From Micromonospora costi (GTDB lineage Bacteria; Actinomycetota; Actinomycetes; Mycobacteriales; Micromonosporaceae), in contig NZ_RBAN01000010.1 of NCBI RefSeq assembly GCF_003626655.1, positions 36,757 through 100,756 of the forward strand: 64,000 nt of DNA, given 5' to 3'. A program made the position numbers and the translations under genes. The notes below the pieces were generated by a model. It was given only the letters and a program-made list of their open reading frames with translations, was not told the origin of the DNA and searched no databases. Positions within the stretch are counted from its first letter, which is position 1; every line of letters starts with the position of its first letter. Shown here in pieces: positions 36,966-45,000 of the stretch.

Positions 36966-38356
36966 TGTCCATCCAGGCCTCCGCAGCCGGCGCGACCGCC
37001 GGCCTGCCGGACCTGCAGCTGCTCGCCGTCGCCGCCGGACTGGTCGTGCTCGCCGGGCTGATCGCGATGACCGAGGCGGCGCTCGCCGCGGTGTCGCCGG
37101 CCCGGGCCGCCGAGCTGGCCCGTGACGGCGCGCGCGGCGCGCGGACGCTGCAGGCCGTCGCCGGCGACGTGGTCCGGCACCTCAACCTGCTCCTGCTGCT
37201 GCGGCTGCTCGCCGAGCTGACGGCCACCACGCTGGTGGCCCTGGTCGCGGTCGACACCTTCGGCGCGGGCTGGCGGGCGGCGCTCGTGACCGCCGGCGCG
37301 ATGACCGTGGTCAGCTTCGTGGTGGTGGGTGTCGCGCCGCGCACCCTGGGCCGCCAGCATGCCTACCCGGTGGGCCGGGCGGTCGCGCCGCTGGTCCGCT
37401 GGCTGGGGCGCGCGCTCAACCCGCTCGCCTCGCTGCTGATCCTCATCGGCAACGCGGTGACCCCGGGGCGCGGCTTCCGCGAGGGGCCGTTCGCCACCCA
37501 GGTCGAGCTGCGCGAGCTGGTCGACCTGGCCGAGCAGCGCGGCGTGGTGGAGCACGGCGAGCGGCAGATGATCCACTCGGTCTTCGCGCTCGGCGACACC
37601 ATCGCCCGCGAGGTCATGGTGCCGCGCACCGAGATGGTGTGGATCGAGGAGGGCAAGACGCTCTCCCAGGCGCTCGCGTTGTTCCTGCGGTCCGGTTTCT
37701 CCCGGATTCCGGTGATCGGCGAGAGTGTCGACGACGTGCTGGGTGTGCTCTACCTCAAGGACCTGATCCGGCGGGTACGCGGCGGCGACCCGTCGGCCGA
37801 GCAGCTCCCGGTCGCCGAGCTGATGCGTCCGGCCACGTTCGTGCCGGAGTCCAAGCCGGTCGACGACCTGCTCTCCGAGATGCAGGCCGCCCGCAACCAC
37901 CTGGTCATCGTCGTCGACGAGTACGGCGGCACCGGCGGCCTGGTCACCATCGAGGACATCCTCGAGGAGATCGTCGGCGAGATCACCGACGAGTACGATG
38001 TCGAGCGCCCGCCGGTGGAACGCCTGGAGGACGGGTCGGTGCGCGTCACCGCCCGGCTCCCGGTCGAGGACCTCGGCGAGCTGTTCGACACCGAGCTGCC
38101 CACCGACGAGGTGGAGACGGTCGGTGGCCTGCTGGCGCAGTCGCTGGGCCGCGTGCCGATCCCCGGCGCGCGGGTCGAGGTGGCCGGCCTCCGGCTGATC
38201 GCCGAGGGCACCACGGGCCGGCGCAACCGGATCGACACCGTGCTGGTGAGCCGCGTCGAACCGACCGACGAGCAGCAGGGCACGGGGCGCGGCGAGCACG
38301 CCGAGTCCCGGAACAACCACAACCGGACCGAGGAGAGGCAACCCGCCGATGCCTGA
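36962..38356 (+). CDS. CNNM/CorC-type hemolysin-related membrane protein
   Basis: 464 residues. DUF21/CNNM membrane domain with about four helices (1-150), then two CBS domains (around 210-330, including REVMVPRTEMVWIEE and DEYGGTGGLVTIEDILEEIVGEI) and a CorC_HlyC domain. Members export Mg2+/Co2+ or sense magnesium. GTG start overlapping the ybeY stop; a second ATG follows immediately. Position equals Rv2366c. C-terminus Asn/Glu-rich. Confidence 0.94.
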   Translation: MMSIQASAAGATAGLPDLQLLAVAAGLVVLAGLIAMTEAALAAVSPARAAELARDGARGARTLQAVAGDVVRHLNLLLLLRLLAELTATTLVALVAVDTFGAGWRAALVTAGAMTVVSFVVVGVAPRTLGRQHAYPVGRAVAPLVRWLGRALNPLASLLILIGNAVTPGRGFREGPFATQVELRELVDLAEQRGVVEHGERQMIHSVFALGDTIAREVMVPRTEMVWIEEGKTLSQALALFLRSGFSRIPVIGESVDDVLGVLYLKDLIRRVRGGDPSAEQLPVAELMRPATFVPESKPVDDLLSEMQAARNHLVIVVDEYGGTGGLVTIEDILEEIVGEITDEYDVERPPVERLEDGSVRVTARLPVEDLGELFDTELPTDEVETVGGLLAQSLGRVPIPGARVEVAGLRLIAEGTTGRRNRIDTVLVSRVEPTDEQQGTGRGEHAESRNNHNRTEERQPADA

Positions 38357-38735
38357 GTCGCCCGCCGTGCCCGCGGCCCGGCCCACCCCGTCCGCACCCG
38401 GCGACTTGAGCGCCGAGGACGGCAAGCTCGTCATCCTGGCCCGCGGCGCCCGCGGCCGCGTCGGCGCCGTGGAGGGCGCGGCGGTCCGCGACCAGGATGG
38501 CCGGACGTACGCGGCGGCCAGCGTGGCGCTGCCGTCGCTGACGCTCACCGCGCTCCAGCTCGCCGTCGCCTCGGCGGTTGCCGCCGGCGCGACCCGGCTC
38601 GAGGCGGCCGCCGTGGTGACCGAGGCGTCGACGCTCGACGGCGCGGGGCACGCCGCGGTCCGCGACCTCGCCGCCGACGCACCGATCCACGTGGCCGCGC
38701 CGGACGGCGCCGTCCTCGGCACGGTGGTCGAGTGA
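38349..38735 (+). CDS. Cytidine-deaminase-like protein without zinc ligands
   Basis: 128 residues. Pattern of strands and GRTYAAASVALPSLTLTALQLAVASAVAAGA matches the place where cytidine deaminases carry the (C/H)AE and PCxxC zinc motifs, but neither motif is present and the sequence has no Cys at all. Probably a structural pseudoenzyme conserved in actinobacteria between CNNM and era (Rv2365c position). ATG overlaps the CNNM stop by 8 bp and its stop overlaps the era start. Confidence 0.7.
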   Translation: MPESPAVPAARPTPSAPGDLSAEDGKLVILARGARGRVGAVEGAAVRDQDGRTYAAASVALPSLTLTALQLAVASAVAAGATRLEAAAVVTEASTLDGAGHAAVRDLAADAPIHVAAPDGAVLGTVVE

Positions 38736-39628
38736 CCGCCGGGGAACCGCGTCCCTACCGGGCCGGCTTCGCCTGCTTCGTGGGGCGGCCCAACGCCGGC
38801 AAGTCGACGCTGACCAACGCGATCGTCGGCCAGAAGATCGCGATCACGTCGAACAAGCCGCAGACCACCCGGCACGTCATCCGGGCCGTCCTGCACCGGC
38901 CGGAGTCGCAGCTCGTCCTCGTCGACACCCCGGGTCTGCACCGGCCCCGTACGCTCCTCGGTGAGCGTCTCAACGACCTGGTCCGGCAGACCTGGAGCGA
39001 GGTCGACGTGATCGGGCTCTGCATCCCGGCCGACGAGCCGGTCGGGCGGGGTGACCGGTTCATCAGCGGTGAGCTCGCCGAGCTGAAGGCGACCGTGCTG
39101 GCCGTCGTCACCAAGACCGACCTCGTGGACCGGGGGCGTCTCGCCGAGCAGTTGCTCGCGGTGAGCGAGCTGGCCGACTTCGCCGCCGTGGTGCCGGTCA
39201 GCGCCGTCTCGGGTGAGCAGGTCGACACCCTGGTCGACGTGATGACGGGGTACCTGCCCGAGTCGCCGCAGCTCTACCCGGACGACATGCTCACCGAAGA
39301 CCCCGAGCAGGTGCTGGTCGCCGAGCTGATCCGCGAGGCGGCGTTGGAGGGCGTCCGGGACGAGCTGCCCCACTCGATCGCCGTGGTGGTTGAGGAGATG
39401 ATCCCCGAGGGGCAGCTCCTGCGGATCTACGCCGACCTGTACGTCGAGCGGCCCAGCCAGAAGGCGATCGTGATCGGCCACCGGGGCAGCCGGCTGCGGG
39501 AGGTCGGCACGACCGCCCGCCGGCAGATCGAGGAGCTGCTCGGCAGCCGCGTCTTCCTCGACCTGCACGTACGCGTGGCGAAGGACTGGCAGCGCGACCC
39601 GAAGCAGCTGCGCAAGCTCGGTTTCTGA
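38732..39628 (+). CDS. era: GTPase Era
   Basis: 298 residues. G1 GRPNAGKST, G2 NKPQTTRHVI, G3 DTPGLH, G4 TKTD, and a C-terminal KH domain with VIGHRGSRLREVG. Binds 16S rRNA and couples 30S maturation to growth. GTG start overlapping the upstream stop (GTGA), so coupled within the phoH-ybeY-CNNM-CDA-era operon. Confidence 0.97.
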   Translation: MTAGEPRPYRAGFACFVGRPNAGKSTLTNAIVGQKIAITSNKPQTTRHVIRAVLHRPESQLVLVDTPGLHRPRTLLGERLNDLVRQTWSEVDVIGLCIPADEPVGRGDRFISGELAELKATVLAVVTKTDLVDRGRLAEQLLAVSELADFAAVVPVSAVSGEQVDTLVDVMTGYLPESPQLYPDDMLTEDPEQVLVAELIREAALEGVRDELPHSIAVVVEEMIPEGQLLRIYADLYVERPSQKAIVIGHRGSRLREVGTTARRQIEELLGSRVFLDLHVRVAKDWQRDPKQLRKLGF

Positions 39629-39642
39629 ACACCTGACGTACC

Positions 39643-39672
39643 GACGACCGGGCGGTTCACCGCCCGGTCGTC
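39643..39672 (+). terminator. Terminator of the phoH-era operon
   Basis: Perfect 13-bp arms GACGACCGGGCGG/CCGCCCGGTCGTC, TTCA tetraloop, 14 bp after era. Confidence 0.9.
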
Positions 39673-39785
39673 CGGTTGATCGGCATCGGTCAGACGGTGG
39701 ATCGAGGGCGCGCCGAACGGGCGATGACCTGATCTCGATCGGTCGGACGTATGGGAAGTTTCACGTCCGGCCGGGGCGTGCAACC

Positions 39786-39812
39786 GTTTGTCGGCGAGGC
39801 GGCGGAGGGTAG
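39786..39812 (+). promoter_or_regulatory. Possible alternative-sigma promoter before the acyltransferase
   Basis: GTTTG-N16-GGGTAG, 38 bp before the start. Fits the general GTTT...GGGTA class, without the second copy that supports the glsB promoters. Confidence 0.4.
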
Positions 39813-39850
39813 GAGACAACAGCCCCTGCCCCCGACACAGATGCAGGCTG

Positions 39851-40939
39851 ATGCGAAACAGATATCTCGACCTGCTCCGCTTCCTGGCCATCGTCCGAGT
39901 CGTCGTCTACCACGTAACCGGGTGGGCTTCGCTGACCCTCGTCTTCCCCGCGATGTCGGTGATGTTCGCCCTGGCCGGCTCGCTGATGGCCGCCTCGCTG
40001 GAGCGGTCCGGGCCGCCCGCGGTGCTCCGCCGGCTGCGTCGCCTGCTGCCGTCGCTGTGGGTGCTGGCCGCCGTCTTCGTACCGGCGATGCTGCTCACCG
40101 GCCTGCCGGTCACGCCACGGGTGCTGCTCTGGCTGTTCCCGGTCAGCGATCCGCCGGCCAACGGCTGGGGCGCGCTCGCGCTGAGCGTCATCTGGTACCT
40201 GCGCGACTACCTGTGGTTCGTGTTCGCCTCTCCGGTGGCGCTCTGGCTGTTCCGCCGGGCGCCGCTGCCGACCCTGCTGGCCCCGTACGCCCTGCTCGCG
40301 GCGATCGAGTCGGGACTCTGGGCGGGGGCGCCCGGCCCGGCGCGGGAGTTCGGCCTGTACTTCGGCGCCTGGCTGCTCGGCTTCGCCCACCACGCGGGGA
40401 TGCTCCGGCGGCTCGCCAACCGGGTGCTCGTCCCGGCCGTGCTCGTGCTCGCCGCCGCCGGCGGCGCCTGGATCCTCACGCATCCCGGCCCACGGGGCTA
40501 CGACCTCAACGACATCCACCTCGGCAACGCCCTCTGGTCGGCCGCGTTCATCCTGGTCGTGCTCGGGCGGGCGCCGGCCGGCGCGGCCTGGGTCGACCGC
40601 TCCGCACTGGTGGGCCGCGCGGTGACCGTGCTGAACCGGCGGGCGCTGACCGTGTACCTCTGGCACATGCCGTTCGTGGTCGCGCTCACCCCGCTCGTCG
40701 ACGTGGTGGGCTGGTCGCATCAGGATCCGCTCGGGCTGGCGATCCGGGTGCTGCTGGTCTTCGCCCTGGTGGGCGTGGTGACGATGGCCGTGGGCTGGGT
40801 CGAGGACGTGGCCGCCCGGCGACCGCCGGAGCTGCTACCGGGCGGCGGTCGTTCGCGGCGGCCCTCGGCCGTCGTCCCGAAGGTCGTCGTACCGGCGCCC
40901 CGCACCGCGTCCGCGCAGGTCACCGCTGCGCGACGGTGA
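39851..40939 (+). CDS. Acyltransferase 3 family membrane protein
   Basis: 362 residues, around ten helices. The opening RNRYLDLLRFLAIVRVVVYHVTGW is the acyltransferase 3 signature, with His in YHV. Such proteins O-acetylate or O-acylate glycans, lipids or antibiotics at the membrane. The ATG at 39851 begins right at the signature; the upstream in-frame ATG would add an Arg/Cys-rich tail. The 3' end overlaps the convergent DUF4097 gene by 20 bp. Confidence 0.9.
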   Translation: MRNRYLDLLRFLAIVRVVVYHVTGWASLTLVFPAMSVMFALAGSLMAASLERSGPPAVLRRLRRLLPSLWVLAAVFVPAMLLTGLPVTPRVLLWLFPVSDPPANGWGALALSVIWYLRDYLWFVFASPVALWLFRRAPLPTLLAPYALLAAIESGLWAGAPGPAREFGLYFGAWLLGFAHHAGMLRRLANRVLVPAVLVLAAAGGAWILTHPGPRGYDLNDIHLGNALWSAAFILVVLGRAPAGAAWVDRSALVGRAVTVLNRRALTVYLWHMPFVVALTPLVDVVGWSHQDPLGLAIRVLLVFALVGVVTMAVGWVEDVAARRPPELLPGGGRSRRPSAVVPKVVVPAPRTASAQVTAARR

Positions 40940-41771
40940 TGTCGCCGCTGCCCGTGCTCACGTCGAGGACCAGCGTCGCGGCCGGGTCGTCGGCGACGGC
41001 CACGTTCACGTCTCCCGAGCCGGCCCTGGCCCGGACCCGGTAGCGGTCGGCCGGTACGACCAGGTCGACGTCACCGCTGGAGGCGTGCGCCCGGGCCGAC
41101 ACCGCCTTCTCGATGTCGACGGTGACGTTGCCCGACTGGGCCTCGGCGTCCACCTCGCCCTGGAGCCGCCGCGCGGTGATGTCCCCGGAGGAGGCGCGCA
41201 GTGTGACCGGGCCGCTGGCCTCCGACACGTCGATGTCGCCGGAGCCGGTCTCGACCCGCGCCGCGCCGCTGACCCCGGCCAGATGGACGTTCCCGGAACC
41301 GAGCCGCATCTCCACCGTGCCGACGCGGCTGAGTTCGACGTCGCCGGACCCACTCTCGCCGAGCACCGCGACTCCCTCGGGGGCGGTCACCTCGTACGAG
41401 ACGCTGCACCGCGACCCGCACTCGGTGTCGAGCACCAGCTCGGTGCCCTTGATCTCGTACTTCGCCTCCGGTTGGGCGCCCTGGTACCGCACCACCCGCT
41501 TGATCCGCACCTCGGAACCGGTGCCGGTGGCCCGCACCACCACGTCACCGGCTCCGGGCAGCACCCGGATGGTGGTGACCCGTACCGATTCGGTGTTGTC
41601 GAAGTCCAGCCGCCGGTACGACAGGTTGTCACACCCGGCGAGGAGGATGAGAGTGGCGGCCGCGCCGAGCGCGACGGGGGCGCTCGCCCGGCGACGGGCC
41701 GCGCCGCGCCGGCCGGCGCCGAGGCGTGCGCCGGTGGTGCCGTGCTCGCCGGTGGTGGGGTGCAGGATCAT
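40920..41771 (-). CDS. DUF4097 beta-helix lipoprotein
   Basis: 283 residues. Arg-rich N-terminus, hydrophobic segment and lipobox LLAGC, so likely exported and lipidated. The rest is a series of short beta-repeats alternating SGSGDV, GSGNVHLAG, TGSGDIDVS, SSGDITAR, QSGNVTVD and SSGDVDLVV, typical of the DUF4097 adhesin-like beta-helix. Role unknown; surface binding or cell-wall sensing is possible. ATG at 41771 with TAGCGT 7 nt upstream (minus) and no ribosome site. Its last 20 bp overlap the convergent acyltransferase gene. Confidence 0.9.
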   Translation of the reverse strand: MILHPTTGEHGTTGARLGAGRRGAARRRASAPVALGAAATLILLAGCDNLSYRRLDFDNTESVRVTTIRVLPGAGDVVVRATGTGSEVRIKRVVRYQGAQPEAKYEIKGTELVLDTECGSRCSVSYEVTAPEGVAVLGESGSGDVELSRVGTVEMRLGSGNVHLAGVSGAARVETGSGDIDVSEASGPVTLRASSGDITARRLQGEVDAEAQSGNVTVDIEKAVSARAHASSGDVDLVVPADRYRVRARAGSGDVNVAVADDPAATLVLDVSTGSGDITVAQR

Positions 41772-41873
41772 GTCGAGCACGCTACGGCCGGGGCGGCGTC
41801 CGGCACATCGGGGTTCGTCCGTCGTTCCACCCCGAACCGACCCTGATTTCGCACCCCGAGGGAGAATGGCCCG

Positions 41874-42674
41874 ATGGCCGGGTACCGCCGACAGCTCTAC
41901 CGCGACGACGCGGTGGTGCTGCGCGTGCAGAAGCTCGGCGAGTCCGACCGGATCATCACGCTGCTCACGCGCCGGTACGGCCGGATCCGGGCGGTCGCCC
42001 GGGGCGTCCGGCGCACCACCAGCAAGTTCGGCGCCCGGCTCGAGCCGTTCGGGCACATCGACCTCCAACTCGCCGGCGACCCGAAGGGCAACCAGGGCAG
42101 CGCCCTGCACACGGTGAGCCAGGTCGAGGGGATCGACCTCTACGGCAAGCGCTTCCTCGGCGACTACCCGCGCTACACGGCGGCCAGCGCCATCGCCGAG
42201 ACCGCCGAACGGCTCACCCCGGTCGAGCGGGAGCCGTCGCTGCGGCTGTTCCAGCTCACCCTCGGCGCGCTGCGCGCGCTCGCCGAGGGCAGCCACGCCA
42301 CCACCCTCGTACTCGACGCGTACCTCCTGCGCGGGATGGCCCTGGCCGGCTGGGCGCCGGCGCTCCTGGCGTGCGCCGTCTGCGGTACGCCGGGACGCCA
42401 CCGGGCCTTCTCCGTACCGGCCGGCGGCGCCGTCTGCCCGGACTGCCGGCCCCCCGGCGCGGCCCATCCGTCGCCCGCCACCATCGACCTGATGTCCGCG
42501 CTGACCGGTGGCGACTGGCGGGTGGCCGACGCCGCCGAGGCGGCCGTACGCCGGGAGTGCAGCGGCCTGGTGGCGGCTCACCTGCAGTGGCACCTGGAAC
42601 GCGCGCTACGCTCGCTGCCGCTGGTGGACCGGGGGGCTCCGGCACCCGGCGCCGAGGGCGCGAGCAGGGAGTAG
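41874..42674 (+). CDS. recO: DNA repair protein RecO
   Basis: 266 residues. N-terminal OB fold (YRDDAVVLRVQKLGESDRIITLLTR), helical middle, and a zinc-like Cys cluster CAVC...CPDC at about 163-185. Loads RecA onto SSB-coated gaps with RecR. ATG at 41874 with GAGAAT six nt upstream and no strong ribosome site. Five bp before uppS, one operon as in Rv2362c-Rv2361c. Confidence 0.95.
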   Translation: MAGYRRQLYRDDAVVLRVQKLGESDRIITLLTRRYGRIRAVARGVRRTTSKFGARLEPFGHIDLQLAGDPKGNQGSALHTVSQVEGIDLYGKRFLGDYPRYTAASAIAETAERLTPVEREPSLRLFQLTLGALRALAEGSHATTLVLDAYLLRGMALAGWAPALLACAVCGTPGRHRAFSVPAGGAVCPDCRPPGAAHPSPATIDLMSALTGGDWRVADAAEAAVRRECSGLVAAHLQWHLERALRSLPLVDRGAPAPGAEGASRE

Positions 42675-42679
42675 AGCGA

Positions 42680-43492
42680 GTGATCCGATCGACGAGGGCC
42701 GGCCGGCGCGAGCCGGTGCCACCCACACCGCACCCGTCCGGTGCCCGCCCGCCGGCTTTGCCGCCCGAGGCGGTGCCGCGGCACGTGGCGGTCGTGATGG
42801 ACGGCAACGGCCGGTGGGCCAAGGACCGCGGGCTGCCCCGCACCAAGGGTCACGAGGCGGGGGAGTTCTCCCTCTTCGACACCATCGAGGGCGCCATCGA
42901 GATGGGCATCCCGTACCTGTCGGCGTACGCCTTCTCCACCGAGAACTGGCGGCGCTCGCCCGACGAGGTCCGCTTCCTCATGGGTTTCAACCGCGACGTG
43001 ATCCGCCGCCGCCGCGACCAGCTCGTCGACCTCGGTGTCCGGGTCGTCTGGTCCGGCCGGGCCGGCCGGCTCTGGAAGAGCGTCATCTCGGAGTTGCAGA
43101 CCGCCGAGGAGATGTCCCGGGGGAACTCGACGCTGACCCTGCAGTTCTGCGTGAACTACGGCGGGCAGGCGGAGATCGCCGACGCCGCGGCGGCGATCGC
43201 GCGCGACGTCGCGGCCGGCCGGCTCGACCCGTCCAAGGTCAACGAGAAGACGGTGGCGAGGTACCTGTACCACCCGGAGATCCCCGAGGTGGACCTGTTC
43301 CTGCGGCCGTCGGGTGAGCAGCGCACGTCCAACTTCATGCTCTGGCAGAGCGCGTACGCCGAGCTGGTCTTCCTCGACACGCTCTGGCCCGACTTCGACC
43401 GCCGCCACCTCTGGTACGCCTGCGAGCTCTACGCGCAGCGTGACCGCCGCTTCGGCGGCGCGCTGCCCAACCCGGTGGCGCCGCCGGCCTGA
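42680..43492 (+). CDS. uppS: Isoprenyl (polyprenyl) diphosphate synthase, cis type
   Basis: 270 residues. HVAVVMDGNGRWA with the catalytic Asp, GHEAG, FSTENWRRS, and the C-terminal LFLRPSGEQRTSNFMLWQSAYAE. Makes the polyprenyl carrier for peptidoglycan and other wall polymers; in the mycobacterial homologue (Rv2361c) the product is decaprenyl diphosphate. GTG at 42680 with AGGGAG upstream. The N-terminal ~30 residues are a Pro/Arg-rich tail. Confidence 0.96.
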   Translation: MIRSTRAGRREPVPPTPHPSGARPPALPPEAVPRHVAVVMDGNGRWAKDRGLPRTKGHEAGEFSLFDTIEGAIEMGIPYLSAYAFSTENWRRSPDEVRFLMGFNRDVIRRRRDQLVDLGVRVVWSGRAGRLWKSVISELQTAEEMSRGNSTLTLQFCVNYGGQAEIADAAAAIARDVAAGRLDPSKVNEKTVARYLYHPEIPEVDLFLRPSGEQRTSNFMLWQSAYAELVFLDTLWPDFDRRHLWYACELYAQRDRRFGGALPNPVAPPA

Positions 43493-43523
43493 CCGGCCCC
43501 GACGCGGCTCGCGCGGCCGGAAG

Positions 43524-43549
43524 GCTTACCTGGCCGTCACGCCGGGTAT
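43524..43549 (+). promoter_or_regulatory. Possible SigB-type promoter before a 61-residue protein
   Basis: GCTT-N16-GGGTAT, matching the GNNT-N14-16-GGGTA(C/T) pattern, followed by a short leader to the ATG at 43587 with ACGGAGGTGA. Confidence 0.45.
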
Positions 43550-43586
43550 CAATCTCCTCAGGAGCCACTGACGGAGGTGAACCCAC

Positions 43587-43772
43587 ATGATCCAGAAGCG
43601 TATTGCCCAGTGGGCGTTGATGGCGGTCGCCGTGCCACTGGCGGCGGCCGGCGCACGCCGCCTCAGCCACTCGCTGGAGTCCCGTCGCGGCCCGACCGGG
43701 GTGAGCCGCCTGCTGGCGAAGGGCGCCGACCTCCTGCGGCCGCAGAAGGCCAAGCGCCGCCGGTTCTGGTGA
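43587..43772 (+). CDS. Small basic protein, unknown function
   Basis: 61 residues with a short hydrophobic N-terminal segment (WALMAVAVPLAAAGARR) and a strongly basic C-terminus ending KAKRRRFW. A perfect ribosome site (GGAGGTGA) and a promoter-like sequence support it as a real gene. It could be a membrane-peripheral or nucleic-acid-binding peptide; I recognise no family. Confidence 0.75.
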   Translation: MIQKRIAQWALMAVAVPLAAAGARRLSHSLESRRGPTGVSRLLAKGADLLRPQKAKRRRFW

Positions 43773-43790
43773 GCCCACCCCACCCGGCCC

Positions 43791-43865
43791 GTCGATCATG
43801 CAGTTGTGGTGCCTGACAAAAGCCGCTCGCGGGCTTAAAACCACCACCACGACTGCATGATCGAC
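43791..43865. repeat. Long intergenic palindrome, GATC-ended family, copy 3
   Basis: Arms of 14 bp (GTCGATCATGCAGT, 43791-43804 and 43852-43865), then one mismatch and six more pairs GTGGTG/CACCAC, loop 33 nt. It lies after the small basic protein and may terminate it. The gap to 43972 otherwise holds only GC-rich sequence. Confidence 0.85.
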
Positions 43866-43971
43866 GAGGGTGGGGCTCTCCGCGAGCTTCTGCGTTGGCG
43901 GGGTTTGGGTCTCGCTGCGGGCCTAGGATCGGCGGGGTGGGGGTGGGTCGGCTGCTGGTTCGGGGGTGGAG

Positions 43972-44199
43972 ATGCGGGATCTCCGGTACAAGATGATTAT
44001 GGCGTTGAACGCCGCCGATCTGGGTGACCCCATCTGCGAGCAGGTGGCCGAGATCTGCGCCGAGATCGCCGAGCAGCACTGCGCCGAGCACGGTCACGCG
44101 CCGCAGCTGCGCTCCGGCGAGATCGCCGAACTGGCCACCGGCGAGCCGGCCCTGACCTGGGCGCCGGTCCCCGAGGACAACCGGCAGCGTGCCTGGTGA
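43972..44199 (+). CDS. Conserved hypothetical small protein
   Basis: 75 residues. Acidic, helical, MRDLRYKMIMALNAADLGDPICEQVAEICAEIAEQHC; three Cys residues and a His near the middle. No family recognised. ATG at 43972 preferred; GTG at 43966 would add two residues. The stop overlaps the pirin start (GTGA), so the two are coupled. Confidence 0.7.
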   Translation: MRDLRYKMIMALNAADLGDPICEQVAEICAEIAEQHCAEHGHAPQLRSGEIAELATGEPALTWAPVPEDNRQRAW

Positions 44200-44957
44200 G
44201 CGCTCCCGCCCCGGCGGTGGACGTCCGCCGCGCCGACGACCGCTTCACCACCCGGATCTCCTGGCTGGACTCGAAGCACTCGTTCTCGTTCTCCCGGCAC
44301 TACGACCCGGCCAACACGCATCACGGCCTGCTGCTCGTCAACAACGACGACGTGGTCCGGCCCGGCGCCGGGTTCGAGACGCACCCGCACCAGGACATGG
44401 AGATCGTCACCTGGGTGCTGCGCGGATCGCTGGTGCACCAGGACTCCACCGGGCACTCGGGAGTCATCTACCCGGGGTTGGCCCAGCGGATGAGCGCCGG
44501 CACCGGCATCCTGCACTCGGAGAAGAACGACGCCTGGCGGCTCGACGGTCGCGCCCCGCACACCGACCCGGTCCACTTCGTCCAGATGTGGGTGCTGCCC
44601 GACACCGAGGGCGTCGACCCGGGCTACGAGCAACTGGAGATCGACGACGAGCTGCTCCGCGGCGGCCTCGTGCCCGTCGCGTCCGGCATGGAACGGTACG
44701 ACGGCGCCTCCGCCATCCGGATCCGCAACCGGTACGCGACCCTGCACGCCGCCCGTCTCACGCCGGGCGACGCGATCACCCTTCCGGACGCGCCGTTCCT
44801 GCACCTCTACGTGCCCGACGGCGCGGTGACGCTGGAGGGCACGGGCCTGCTCGGCACCGGTGACGCCGTCCGGATGACGGCCACCGGCGGCCAGCGCGTC
44901 ACCGCCACCGAGCCGGCCGAGATCCTGGTCTGGGAGATGCACGCCACCCTCGCCTGA
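44196..44957 (+). CDS. Pirin family protein
   Basis: 253 residues, bicupin. Metal-site region FETHPHQDMEIVTWVLRGSLVHQDSTG carries the expected His/His/Glu and is followed by QRMSAGTGILHSEKN. Pirins are iron-binding; bacterial members can act as quercetinase-type dioxygenases or redox regulators. GTG start overlapping the upstream stop. The stop is inside an 18-bp direct repeat shared with the gnd end. Confidence 0.93.
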   Translation: MSAPAPAVDVRRADDRFTTRISWLDSKHSFSFSRHYDPANTHHGLLLVNNDDVVRPGAGFETHPHQDMEIVTWVLRGSLVHQDSTGHSGVIYPGLAQRMSAGTGILHSEKNDAWRLDGRAPHTDPVHFVQMWVLPDTEGVDPGYEQLEIDDELLRGGLVPVASGMERYDGASAIRIRNRYATLHAARLTPGDAITLPDAPFLHLYVPDGAVTLEGTGLLGTGDAVRMTATGGQRVTATEPAEILVWEMHATLA

Positions 44958-45000
44958 GGCGGCCGCTCAGGCCCCGCGGCCCGAGGCGGCCGCTCAGGCC
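44956..45000. repeat. 18-bp direct repeat joining the pirin and gnd gene ends
   Basis: GAGGCGGCCGCTCAGGCC at 44956-44973 and 44983-45000. The first copy includes the pirin stop, the second the gnd stop codon on the other strand. Confidence 0.85.

Noticed and set aside
38349..38735. Active cytidine deaminase
   Set aside because: All zinc ligands and the catalytic Glu motif are missing.
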